From assembly GCA_047967505.1 (NCBI GenBank), contig CM106538.1: DNA of 64,000 bases; one strand, given 5' to 3'. Below, piece by piece: positions 33,128-44,262 of the stretch. Numbering within the stretch: position 1 is the first letter of the stretch; each line of letters begins with the position of its first letter. A program made the position numbers and the translations under genes. A model generated the notes under the pieces. That model did no database searches and had not been told where the DNA came from. It worked only from the letters and a program-made list of their open reading frames with translations. The DNA comes from Dipteris shenzhenensis (taxonomy: Eukaryota > Polypodiophyta > Polypodiopsida > Gleicheniales).

Positions 33128-34385
33128 TCATGAAGTTTGATGAAGGATCTAAATCTCTATAAGCCTAACATGATTTCTATTAACTTGTGGTCTGCCTCTC
33201 TCCAATCAATTGTGCCTCTCCTTCCAATACATTGAACTCTACGAAACAATTGTGGTCTACCTCCCTCGAATCAATCGTGCCTCTAGGCCCTTCCAATACA
33301 TTGAACTCTACGAAATATCTACCATGACTTCGTACACCCTACAGAGCAGCCCTTTGCTCGTTGCCATCCATCCAACACCATTGTGTGTGAGAGAGCTCTG
33401 TACTCTTGAGTCTTGGCTCTAAATTATTCTTTGCTCATGAGCAACATCCCATCTATGACAATATTCTACAACCTCTGGGCTCCTACCACAGTGTGCAAAG
33501 GAACATCCGGATAAGGTTTTGCATTGCTAATGAAGCTATCGTGATAGAGGAGTTTGAAAAACACTGATTGTAGTTGGCTCATCCAAGGATTACGTATTCA
33601 TGCACCCATAGAAACCACAATGATTCACTATATGATCATACCCACTTTGTACATCTCTAGTAAGAAACACCTCTAAGAGTCTGAGCAGGAGCTTATCCAT
33701 AGAGCTTCAATGAGGATGGTGTTTGAACATTGAATGAAAGTAGTCTGCTTTATAAAATAAATTCTCATATAGCTTCATTTGGGAACATGAAAGGATGATC
33801 GGGCCACATTGAACTCATCGTCAAGGCCTTCATGAATTTGAAACCTCCTTTAAATTTGCTACAGTTGGGTCTGCATCCGTGTTTGTGATTTTCTTGTTAT
33901 TGTAGTTGACTTATGATTGCTCTCAGAGGTGGCTAGATGGGTATATGCTTCTTTTAATTTTCTCTGACATCTTAGCATGGGCGGTGTCCTTTATGACAGT
34001 CTCACAGTAATTTTCAAAGATGTTGCAGCATAAATACTAGAACATCATGGCCAGCATGCCAAGAGTTTGTTGTACAGACCTCAAGAGTCAAAATTTTTAG
34101 TAGTGCTAAAGGAGTCTGCATTAGTAAACAACCATTATCTTTGTTCTAGCTTTCTTATAGTATGGAATTTATCATTATTGCATGCCTGGAATACATCTCT
34201 GCACCTCTGCGAATAGTTTGCAACAAAGGGGAGCTTATCAATTTTGCTTTAAGTGCCATGTCTTAGTTGGTAGAGGCAAAAAAAGGACCTATTCATGCTT
34301 GAGATTGCATATGTCTAGCAAAGCAACACTCAGAGGATAGGTAGGCTATTGTCAAGAGCATTTGCATGACTTGCCAGCACTCCTG
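33128..34385 (+). repeat. Dispersed 1.2-kb repeat, copy A
   Basis: Aligns in the same orientation with 45697-46790 over its whole length. Shared phrases include CTTCCAATACATTGAACTCT, CCTCTGGGCTCC, AAGCTATCGTGATAGAGGAG, AAGAGTCTGAGCA, GATGTTGCAGCA and GCAAAGCAACACTC. Copy A has an internal 62-bp duplication (about 33187-33315). No protein is recognised in either strand. The start is near TTTGATGAAGGATCTAAATC and the end near GCACTCC. No terminal repeats or target duplications are apparent. Confidence 0.9.
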
Positions 34386-36150
34386 GGTCCCTATTCTCAA
34401 ATGGAGGACTTGAAGCTTGGAGTGGATCTCTACACAAGTAGAGAGTCAAAGAAATAATTTGGCAAAATTGATATAAAAGGCATGACAAAGATTTCTTTAA
34501 ACTTACATATATGCATTCTATCCTACATCCTTGTCATTACTTAACTTCCTTTAAATAGGTTTCAAGTTGGTAACTATTGGAAGAGGATGAATAATTACTC
34601 ATGCTAATGAGTGACCATGATTAATTTAAAAAAATATGACAACATGGTAATTTATAGTTATTTTTAAATAATAACAGGCACGTATGGTATGGTTTCATGA
34701 AATTATTATACTAGATTTCGCTGATTTGAGAAAAGATTAAGAGAAGAGAAACCATGTGAATACATAATGACTTCTATGCTAAGCAAGAGGGGGACACATG
34801 AATTTTAGCTAGGAAGTAACTACTACCAACTTTGATGATTTCTAACACAGATTGCTTTAGCACTACTACAACTCTTGACTCTTGAGGTCTACAAACTCTT
34901 GGCATGCAGGGATTGTTAATGAGACCACTATAATAGCTCTTCAACTCACAAACCTAATAAGAGCATCACAAATGAATCCATAATCTGCATATTTCATCAA
35001 CCTCTCAATCATTTGTAACATCCCACGCTCTCTAGACTACGTTGTGCTGGAAACATAATGTTCAAAAACATAATATAGGCAATTATTCACGTTGATTTCC
35101 CATAAATACAAGCATACATAGAATCTGACAAGAGGACCAGTATATGTTAGGGAGCGCTTCTCCCACAGGTCCAATCTTTGTTGTAAGATAGGAGCAGCTT
35201 ACCAACTCAAAACCAATTGCCTATTGTATTCACTAATTTAAACATTTTTTTCTACAATATAAGCCCCATATTTCTCTAAATACTTTGTGAGATGAATTTC
35301 ATGTTTTCAACAAAAAAGGGATCTCCCAAATTCGAGTTATAGATCTAAAGTTATTGTAAAAATAGTGTCTGCTACTTTTTTTTGGGGAGGTGCAACAATG
35401 GTTTTTATCTGCATGCACTTACCCCACCCCTTCACTGGCTTATGTACCATTAGTTCCATAATCAACAACCACTTTCTATCATCATGCAAATAAGCATCTA
35501 GTCCTAGCATGCAAAACATGACCTAAGATGTACAATAATATTAGTTTTGCCTAGTTCCTACCACTAGCAATTCAAAATTGGGCTCCTTGCCCATCCCTCA
35601 GCTATAGGCATTCATGTCCAATAGTATCCTTTTGATTTGCCTTGTTTTACTTCTATATCAAAAGGAAATATACCCTTCCTTTTGTACTAGTTGCATTGCC
35701 TCGACCCATTTACATCCAAGCATATTTGAGTCTCTTGTCCCTGGGTCTTCAAAGTCTGCAACCCATGTTTTAATCTCTCCAATATGCCTGTCATCTTCAA
35801 ATCCAACTCTCCAATAGATTCCTCAAAGCCCCAATCAAGAACCTCTTGGTTATAAGTGGTGTGTGCATACACGCCTCTATTTGGGAACTTTGCATAAGAT
35901 GCATCATCCATTGAGTCATGTGGCATCATCTAAGATTTTGTAATTGCACATGATCTAGAAAGATATCTTTCTGTCAAAGGCATCCAACCCATAAGATTGC
36001 TCTTGCAGTACATCCATAGTATCAAGAATCTTCAACCCTTTGGTCCTGCATGGAAGTTGCTACAACAGGCTCTCTGGCAAAGACATTAACATTGGATAGT
36101 AATGAGAAGGTTTCACTGCCTCCCTATTCTTCATTATCATCCTTATTGTC
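34386..36150. other. Intergenic, no gene recognised
   Basis: Minus-strand frames at 35929-35687 (start MMPHDSMDDASYAKFPNRGV) and 35519-35337 look somewhat protein-like but have no motif I recognise, and they are interrupted. Confidence 0.4.
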
Positions 36151-36466
36151 CTCACATCTTGTTTGCAGTGACACTATCTTTTCATCAATATGGGATTGAT
36201 ATGGCTCATGCCCATCCTGTTTGTTAGACTTCAATATCTATGGAAATTCTTTCTTGTTAATCCTCTGTAACTGTCTCTACCTCATGGACTAGCTACATGA
36301 ATGCATCCCAAGCATGTACCTCTCCATTATGTTAAGCATCTATCACATTCAAATGATCTTCTTTCATCTTCATTGTCCTCACATCTTGTTTGCACTGGAA
36401 CTATCTTTTCATCAATATGGGATTGATACGGCCACCCTGTTTGTTAGACTTCAATATCTATGGGGG
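36151..36466. repeat. Direct duplication of about 90 bp, 227-bp offset
   Basis: CCTCACATCTTGTTTGCA, CATCAATATGGGATTGATA and TTGTTAGACTTCAATATCTA occur in the same order near 36151-36245 and 36378-36465. The second copy lacks about 8 bp. Confidence 0.9.
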
Positions 36467-37124
36467 TGTAGTAGGGGTGTCTACATCAATGATGCTAAGA
36501 GATTATTCAAAAGCAACCCCTATGAAGGAACATCAAGTACTAAACCAAGACAAGGTGGAGGGCACGAGGAATAAAGGACACACTATGAAACAAAAATCAA
36601 AGCTACACAAGAATCCGAGGTGTGAATGGAGCAACAACAAAACAAATCAAGGAGCTCCAAGAGCAGGAAATACGTGAAATGTTCTCCAAGGAGGAGCCCA
36701 CCAAATTAGATCTAGAGCTCCATTTGAATTAAAGTGGCACGTGGCATCAATGAATTGATCTTGGCACCGAAGATTGTGAATAAGAAATACTACAAGATGC
36801 ATTGAGTGTTAGAGGTGGAGGCCACAAAAATCTTCAACTCTTGTGCAAAACATTGAGTTATTGGTGGTAGGATGGACTAGAAACACTCACCAATTGATAC
36901 CAGAAGCAATAAAGGGAGATCCAAGTTATAAGGGCAAGGCTTGAGAAAGAGTTGGGACAAATATTGAACCCTTAAATTGATATATCAAGGACTTAAGGCA
37001 AGAAATGAACACCCTAGATAAGTGAAGAAAATAGTTGACCAAAGAGAATACGAGCAGAGGGTAGCGCAAAGTGGAAAGCAATTGCGTCCGATTGACCAAC
37101 TTACTATAGCAAAGGCCCATTGCC
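36467..37124. other. Intergenic, no gene recognised
   Basis: Nothing recognisable beyond short low-complexity stretches. Confidence 0.4.
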
Positions 37125-37297
37125 CAAAACAAGTGGGTGTGTGCATGTGCATCCATAAGTGCAGATGTGCACACGTGTGTGTGTTTGTGTGTGCACATAC
37201 GTACATCATGTGTGTGTGTGTGTGTGTATGTGTGTGTGCGTACGCGTGTGCACACATGTGCATGTGCAAATACATATACATATGCATACACGTACAC

Positions 37298-37380
<83 letters not shown>

Positions 37381-37403
37381 TATGCATATGCATATGCATA
37401 TGC
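37125..37403. repeat. Alternating purine-pyrimidine compound microsatellite
   Basis: About 280 bp of nearly strict R-Y alternation: a GTGTGC/TG-rich part (37130-37260), ATACATATGCATACACG, about 16 copies of the hexamer ACACAT (about 37282-37376) and a TATGCA-type end (37380-37403). The unit has no stop codon in most frames, so several long reading frames cross it, none of them a gene. Confidence 0.96.
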
Positions 37404-38008
37404 TTATGAAGTAAAGAGGCACGCAACACCAATGAAATGACATTGAAGTGAAGATTGGACAAGTACTCGGTGAGTCAAGCTGACTCCCAAACTTCCACCA
37501 CCCTCCCCTATGAGGTTAATAGGGAGTTTGAAATCATAATGGATTCTAGAGGTACCTGGGTTATTAATAGAAAACAAGAGCTTGTCTCCTCTGAATTTTC
37601 AAGAGGATGGTGATGGATTTTCGCAAGTAGCCACACAGAAAAAAAAGGGTTATATTCTTAATACATTAAAAGTGGAGTTCCTGTTTCATCCAAGGAGTTC
37701 AAGTTCGACAATTGCTAGATGTTGAACAAAATGGCCCAAGTGCTGAAGTTGCAGAAAGATCAAATCCATATGGGAAGGCAAAGGCCAGGAAGATTGGAAA
37801 ATTGTTAAAAAAGAATTAAAGGACCCTCAAAAATCTGATCAATAGAAGAAGGGAGAGGCCGACAGTAGCAGCAGCGAGGAAGAGTAAAGTGGGCCAATCC
37901 CACTTGGGCTTCAACAGCACGGCCCACTTCAAAATTATTTTGGGTAAGTACCTCTTCTTTCACTCTTTTAGTATGTAATTTTGGGTAGCATGTCAATCAC
38001 TAAAGCTA
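37404..38008. other. Intergenic
   Basis: No gene recognised. It may include upstream parts of the CACTA-like element. Confidence 0.35.
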
Positions 38009-38362
38009 ATGTGTATGGGCCAAGAATGCACGGATGAGGAGTACATGTATGCATACAACAACAATATGAAAGCTCTAATGAACCTACTCGCAAAGAGAGG
38101 AGAATTTGTACCCTTCCTCAATGTAAGCCCTTACTACATTCAATTTTTTTCAAATGCTTTCAAAGATATATATACTAACCATGCAACTTGTGTGACCGTG
38201 GTTTGTTGAACAGAAGGATAGAGATGACTACTTAAATGAAGCTCGCCAAGAGAATGTTGTAGCACATGGACAGGGTGCTAGTGGGGTGACAATAGTGGAG
38301 AGGACGAGGATGGGAGCAGCGAAGAGTACCACTAGATTCTACCCATCTGCTTGTTGATGATG
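38009..38362 (+). pseudogene. Exon pair of a possible CACTA-type gene
   Basis: An open stretch MCMGQECTDEEYMYAYNNNM, KALMNLLAKRGEFVPFLN is followed by GTAAGC at about 38124. A good acceptor (TTGTTGAACAG, ending at about 38214) opens KDRDDYLNEARQENVVAHGQ, GASGVTIVERTRMGAAKSTT, RFYPSAC and two stops. Copia copy 2 is inserted 6 bp further on, and the sequence after it runs to a CACTA-like end at 43531. The gene is unrecognised. I infer it is the 3' end of a transposon-encoded gene because of that context. Confidence 0.35.
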
Positions 38363-38533
38363 TGTGGGGGTTAAAGGTCACTGTGCCTTTACCCCAGTTA
38401 TGTACAATACTCAAACACATATATAAATGAATGAAAAAGAAGATTAGGGTGGTTCTGCACCCACCAAAACTTGTGTGGCTCTCTGTTTCTCTCGCTCCCT
38501 CTTTCGTTCTTGCTTTCGTTGAGAGCACTCTCA
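38363..38533 (+). repeat. 5' LTR of copia copy 2
   Basis: 171 bp from TGTGGGGGTTAAAGG to GAGAGCACTCTCA, with a TATA-like TATATAAA at 38420-38427 and a short hairpin (GAGAG/CTCTC) at the 3' end. Confidence 0.97.
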
Positions 38534-38535
38534 AC

Positions 38536-38549
38536 TGGTATCAGAGCCC
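38536..38549 (+). other. Primer-binding site, initiator tRNA-Met type
   Basis: TGGTATCAGAGCCC starts two bases after the LTR, identical to the site of copy 1. Confidence 0.94.
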
Positions 38550-39974
38550 GGGTGATCTAGCTAAGTGTGTGTGAATGCTTGGAAGCTCAGTAGCTTTGTG
38601 GGAGCAAGAAGAAGCTCTATGGGAAGCTTTGTGGGGGACTTTACTTGCATTCGAGTGTGCAGAGACCTTGGAAGAACCTTTGGAAAAGTCACTTTGGCTT
38701 TGCGAAGTGGTTTTGAGAGCCTGTTAAGTGGTTTCAAAGAAAAAGTCATTTTTTGAGCTTTTTCCTGTTCCGTTCGGTGACAGAGACTCCGTATTGACTT
38801 GTAGAGGCAACTATTGCTTGCTTTTGGTGTCCACTTCACTTCAGGAGCTTGGAAACATCTTCATTCTTGAATCTGGGATCATTTCATTGGATTTCTGACT
38901 CACTGTGTCAGTTCCTACATTTTTCTGCCCGGGTGTTGGAACTCAAGTTTGGAGCAACCATTTGTAGATTTATCAGTTCCGATGGACTCAGGAGGTCCTA
39001 AAACTTCTATGTTGCTCATCATTCGCACTCCAGTGGAGTTTACAAACAGCTCTGTTTCAAAAACCATTTTTTAGCTGTGTGTTAGACCCAGTGATTGAGA
39101 CCACGGTTCTATCCCAATGCGTTTCGGATGCCCAAAAACCCCTACCTATCAGTTCTTATGTGATTCGGTGGAGTATTTTCAGAGTTATAGATCTCTGTGT
39201 ATTCGATTTCATCTCTCTGTTATGCATTTTTCATTCTAAGGTTTTGAAACCTTAGATTTATGCCACATGGTAGTGGATAAGTGTTGACTCCCATTTCTCA
39301 CTCATCGGTTGGGATTTTGGAGTTCCGGCAGAAGAGAGATATTTGTAGATTTTTTTGCTAAGTCCGATTATGCAATGGTGCCCATGTTTTAAGGCATCTC
39401 AGGTTCTATTTTCAGTAGCGGTCAGTACCGTGGGACCATGATTTCTTGAGCATACCTTATGCAGATCACTCTGGTTGCAGTTTGAGCCATGTACGCTCAT
39501 TCGTGGTGTGCATTGGGTTGCAGTGGATGATTTATAGGCCATTTGGATGCATTGCGATCCTTATTGGATGTGCTAATAGGCCAAGATTGCCTTGTGGGAT
39601 GCTATTTTTATGGACACTTTGCACATGAATGCTCTTTTATGCTGAGGGACAGCTTTGACACATTGCAAGTGATGCACTGATAGTGTTATGCTCTCTTGGA
39701 TGAGATATTGTTGATGCATATGCCCATGGACGTTGTTTATGCTTGAGCCATTTGGCACTTATTGGCATTTTGGATTGCCATTGCAGTTGGCATTTTCTTT
39801 TGGGCCAGATTTGCTCATATGGATGCATAGTATATGCACATGAGTCAGATGTTTTGAGACATGAGTTTTGGTGATATTTCACTCTATTGTGGCATACACA
39901 TTTGGGTGCACCTGGTATTTGGTGTGATTCTCTCTTGTAGGCACTAGCATTTGGGATTTTGCTTTATTTGCATT

Positions 39975-41215
39975 ATGGCATCCTCTTCCATGTCTGAAAA
40001 GGAGATTTTCAACATTAAAAAGTTTGATGGGACAAACTTTTCTTTGTGGAAAGAACAGATAAGGGATGTGCTTATTTAAAAGAAGCAGATTAAACCCTTG
40101 GCAGGGATTAAAGCTAAGCCTGCAAATATGTCTGAGGATGATTGGAATGAGTTGGATGCATTAGCAAAGTCTACTATTAGACTTCATCTTGTAGAGTCAG
40201 TTTATTTCACAGTAGTAAATGAGCAGACTATGGAAGATTTGTGGAAGAAACTGTGTGCCCCTTAATAAAAGGAAACTGCCTCTAATAAAGTTTACCTCAT
40301 GAAGAGGTGGTTTGAGCTGCACATGAAGGAAGGGCTCTCCATTGCTTCTCACTTGAATGAATTCAATATTATTTTCAGCCAGCTTCAGGCTCAGAAGATG
40401 AATTTTGATGCGGAGACTAAGGCAATATTTCTCTTATGTTCATTGCCATCCTCATGGGATACCTTACGTATAGCTGTCAGTAACTCTGCACCTAGTGGAG
40501 TACTGAAATTTGATGATGTTGTGGGTAGCTTGTTGGTTGAGGAGATTAGACGGAAGTCTATGGATGGCAACAAGCAGGATGCAGCCTTAAATGTGCAAAG
40601 GGGCAGATCACAGTTCAGGGGGAAGTCCCAAGAAAGAGGGAAGTCTCGTAGCAAATCTAGGGCACGGAACATTGAGTGTTACCACTATGGCAAGAAGGGC
40701 CATATGAAAAAGGATTGCTACAAGTTGAAAAGAGAGCAAAAGGATAAGAAAAAGAATGCAAATTGGGGTGCAAATCAAAAGGAAGAGAGTCCAAGGGAGG
40801 ACAAAGGAAAATTGAAGATCGAGGAGATCAATGCAGTCACACATGATAGTGACAATGACGTTCTCTTCATGTCTAGTTTATCTGCAGAGTTGCTTACCAC
40901 TTCAGATGATGCATATTCCCAGGATTGGATTTTGGATTCTGGTGCTTCATTCCATGTTACTCCCCATAGGGAATGGTTCTCCACTTATGACAATGGAAAG
41001 ACAGGTTGTGTGCATCTTGGAAATGACTATGCATGTGACATAGTCGGAGCAGGTGTGACATAAAGTTTTCTTTTGCAAATGGGTCTACATTTATTTTGAA
41101 ACATGTGAGACATGTGCCTAAGTTGACCAAGAGTCTTATTTCAGTGGGTCAGCTAGATGATGCTGGTTTTCACACCACTTTTGGCTTTTAGAGTTGGAAA
41201 ATTCAGAAGGGCTCT
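39975..41215 (+). pseudogene. Copia copy 2 Gag and protease, broken
   Basis: Gag starts at 39975 (MASSSMSEKEIF), with KKFDGTNFSLWKEQIRDVLI then a TAA, and two adjacent stops after LCAP at about 40263. From 40299 the frame is open to 41063: LLCSLPSSWDT, a damaged zinc knuckle CYHYGKKGHMKKDC in which the second Cys is Tyr (about 40678-40721), and the protease motif WILDSGASFHV (about 40927-40960). A 2-bp insertion (GGTGTGACAT against GGTGACAT in copy 1) ends the frame after VGAGVT. A TAG (GGCTTTTAG where copy 1 has GGTTCTGGG) follows near 41190. The stop after the LCA(T/P) residues lies at the equivalent place in copy 1. Confidence 0.93.
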
Positions 41216-42748
41216 ATGCTTTTGGCCAGGGGTGTCAAGTGTGGGACTTTGTATCCCTTACATGTATCAGGGGTATTTGATCATGTTGTTGCAATAACTG
41301 AGCAGCCAAGCACTTCTTTGTGGCATTGCAAGTTGGGGCACATGAGCCAGAATGGAATGAAACTCTTATGCCATTTGGGTTATGTACCGCATTTGAGTTT
41401 CTCTGATTTTGAATTTTGTGAGCACTGTCTCTATGGGAAGCAGACTAAATCAGCCCATAAAAGAAGGGGAAAGAAAAAGTTTGAAAAGCTTGATTTGGTG
41501 CATTCAGACGTATGTGGTCCCACACCTACACGGTCATTAGGCGGGGCTGAATACTATGTGACATTCATTGAGGATGCAACTAGGAAAGTGTGGGCTTATG
41601 CTATAGCTCGGAAGAATGATGTGTTCCACGTATTTCAGAAATGGCTGGCCTTGGTTGAGAATCAGTTAGGTAGAACGCTTAAATGCCTACGGACTGACAA
41701 TGGTGGAGAGTATCTCTCTCATGACTTTCAACATTTCTGTGATACACGTGGGATTAAGAGGGAGCTCACATCCCCTCGTGCTCCAGAGCAAAATCCAGTT
41801 GCAAAAAAGATGAACCGTACCATTCAAGAAAGGTTGCAATGCATGCTTTCCAATGCAAGTCTTTCTGGTGGTTTTTGGGCTGAGGCAATGAAGACTGCAG
41901 TGCATGTGATCAATAGATCACCTAGTAAGATTTTGGATGGTGGTATTCCTGAAGAGGCATGGAGTGGCAAGAAGCCCTCTTACTCTCATTTGCGTATATT
42001 TGGGTGTGAGGCATATGCACATGTGCCAAAAGAGCTTCGAAGGAAGCTAGATCCTAAGTCTAGGAAATGCATCTTTCTGGGTTATGGTGAAAGTGGAGAG
42101 ATGGGCTATCGTCTCTGGGATCCAGAAGCAAAGAAGATCATACGCAGCCATGATGTAGTCTTCAATGAGAAGAAGATGCATAAGGCACCCATGAGGGATG
42201 TGGAAATGAGGAGAATCACTTTCCAGGATGTGAATGTACCTGCATATGTTGATAGACAGCAAGCTGTCCATGCACCAAATGTGCAAGAAATGGTACCACC
42301 AAATACTCCCACAGGTATACAATCAAGGGTCGATGATGGATCATCTATTGGTGGCAATGATGAGCCAAATGTGGCTGATATGCAGGTGGGACAGCAAGCT
42401 GAAATGCCCTTCAGAAGATCATCTAGAGTGTCTAGACCGCCTGATAGGTTTGTTCTAGGGGTATACTATGTGATGCTTACTGATTGCAGGGAGCCTTCTT
42501 GCTACAGAGAGGCTATGATGAGTAAGGATCAATGCAAGTGGGAGTATGCTATGCAATCAGAGATGAGTTCACTTATGAAGAATAAGACTTGGGACTTGGT
42601 TTCTTTGCCACATGGAAAGAAAGCGTTGCCATGTAAATGGGTCTACAAGATGAAGGTTCATACAGATGATAACCCTGCAGATATGCTGACGAAGAGTCTA
42701 CCTAGTCAGCGGTTTGAGTATTATTGTGTATTGATGGGCATTGGATAG
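41216..42748 (+). pseudogene. Copia copy 2 integrase fused to RNase H end
   Basis: Open for 510 codons. It contains the integrase zinc-binding part (WHCKLGHMS, FCEHCLYGKQ), catalytic Asp in LVHSDVCGP and LRTDNGGEY, but the catalytic Glu position reads PVAKKMNRT: Glu is replaced by Lys (AAA, against GAA in copy 1). The C-terminal part LRIFGCEAYAHVPKELR and the linker follow, then the RT start ALPCKWVYKMK. It continues without frame change as VHTDDNPADMLTKSLPSQRF and ends VLMGIG, the normal RNase H end of the family. About 450 codons of RT and RNase H are thus missing. Enzymatically dead. Confidence 0.94.
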
Positions 42749-42789
42749 TATGCTCACTGGTTGTTCTCCGTTAAAGGCACATTGTCCTT

Positions 42790-42801
42790 TAAGTGGGAGG
42801 T
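42790..42801 (+). other. Polypurine tract of copia copy 2
   Basis: AAGTGGGAGGT lies immediately before the 3' LTR and is the plus-strand primer site expected there. Confidence 0.85.
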
Positions 42802-42972
42802 TGTGGGGGTTAAAGGTCACTGTGCCTTTACCCCGGTTATGTACAATACTCGAACACATATATAAATGAAAGAAAAAGAAGATTAGGGTGGTTTTGCACC
42901 CACCAAAACTTGTGTGGCTCTCTGTTTCTCTTGCTCCCTCTTCCGTTCTTGCTTTTGTTGAGAGCACTCTCA
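42802..42972 (+). repeat. 3' LTR of copia copy 2
   Basis: 171 bp, same ends as the 5' LTR, seven substitutions. The element is followed by the target duplication ATGATG. Confidence 0.97.
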
Positions 42973-42978
42973 ATGATG

Positions 42979-43531
42979 GACATATGGAGACAATGCACGA
43001 CGGGCATATGGAGATAGTGTAGACTTGTATATATTGTCAAATTTTTATCTCAAATGATGTAATAGTTTGATGTAAAAGGACAATTTTGTACTCAAAAAAT
43101 GTAAAAAATACAATACAATGGCCACTAGAGTATAATACATACCTTTACAAAAACGCAAATTACAAGCCCTAACTTGCCCTTTAAAAAAATTGACCACAAA
43201 TTTTAACGTTGAAGCACTCTCAAATTTTTGACCAGCATCAATATTACCATCGAAAAATGATTACAAGAGTTGATATTTCCATCAAAATAAGAGTCAAAAA
43301 TATGTTTAGAAAACTTTGAGAAGTGTTGATGTGGCTATCGTTATAAAAGTTTCTATTACAGTCAAAATCTTAAAATATCGATTATAATTTCACTAATATT
43401 ACAATAGTAATACTGATGCTTTCTTTTCGATGCTAATGTATATGTTTTTATCGATGGATTCTAGAGTTAGAAAAAAAATTTCAATGTATTTTTCGTCGAA
43501 AAAACGTCAAATTAGTTGAACTATTGTAGTG
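42979..43531 (-). mobile_element. CACTA-like transposon terminus
   Basis: On the minus strand the segment ending at 43531 starts CACTACAATAGTTCAAC. It is followed by short, recurring CGAC/GTCGAAA/ATCGA motifs (about 43200-43510), as in the subterminal region of CACTA (En/Spm) elements, whose ends begin CACTA. The next three bases outside are TAA. The partner end is not found in this window. Copia copy 2 lies between this end and the reading frame at 38009-38356. Confidence 0.55.
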
Positions 43532-43590
43532 TAAAAACACATATTGTGCTAGAAAGAATACCAACATCATGATGAGTACATGTGTCTATT

Positions 43591-43730
43591 TATACAAAAC
43601 ATCTCATTGCTTCTCTATATTGAGTATATCATAATAAAACTTAAGATAACAATTAAACTTTATACAAAACATCTCATTGCTTCTCTATATTGAGTATATC
43701 ATAATAAAACTTAAGATAACAACTAAACAG
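43591..43730. repeat. 70-bp tandem duplication
   Basis: TATACAAAACATCTCATTGC starts at 43591 and 43661. The two units are nearly identical until the last 9 bases. Confidence 0.97.
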
Positions 43731-43859
43731 AACATAACATGACTTAGGATTAAAAACCCTTCAGATCTTCCCTAGAAAAGCAAAGATTTTCTAACCTTCT
43801 TTATAGATGAAAAAATTATTGTTTTTACATGCATAAAGGAATTCATTCACTTCTTCCTT

Positions 43860-44262
43860 TTCCCCCATGCATGCATTCATAGTTTTTGCATGTCACGCAT
43901 CATGCATGCATCAACAAATGAGATATGTGATGTATTATCAAATCAATATTTTATGCATGTTGATGCATGATTATATGCATATACATATATATTTATTACA
44001 CGTTACATATACACATATAACATTACACTTTACACACATGCATGCGTGCATGCACACATGGACACACACACTCAAACCCACCCACACACATGCATGCATT
44101 TGCATGCACATACATGTACATACACGCATTGCACATTCAAGTACACACACATGTGCGTGCGTACAATTATACATGCATGCACAAGTACATGCACATGCCA
44201 AACATCCACATGCACATGCACTCGTACATGCACACACACATGCACACACATTTGCATATTGT
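43860..44262. repeat. CA/TG- and ATGCAT-rich alternating tract
   Basis: A second long R-Y alternating low-complexity tract made of TGCATGCA, CACACA and ACATGCAC phrases. Reading frames crossing it (up to 143 codons) are His/Thr/Cys repeats without gene character. Confidence 0.9.

Larger units (their letters stand above)
38363..42972 (+). mobile_element. Ty1/copia copy 2, complete ends, internal deletion
   Basis: A full-ended copia element: 171-bp LTRs at 38363-38533 and 42802-42972, primer-binding site from 38536, purine tract just before the 3' LTR, and a matching ATGATG on both outer sides (38357-38362 and 42973-42978), a target-site duplication of 5 or 6 bp. The leader is about 1.44 kb. 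Gag, protease and integrase are recognisable but broken. RT jumps from WVYKMK directly to the RNase H end, so RT catalytic residues and most of RNase H are deleted. The LTRs differ at 7 of 171 positions (6 transitions), which indicates an insertion of moderate age. It sits inside a CACTA-like element. Confidence 0.97.

Noticed and set aside
36926-37462. Overlapping frames of up to 178 codons on both strands
   Set aside because: They are Val-Tyr, Cys-Met and His-Thr type translations of the ACACAT/TG microsatellite, which has no stops in its unit.
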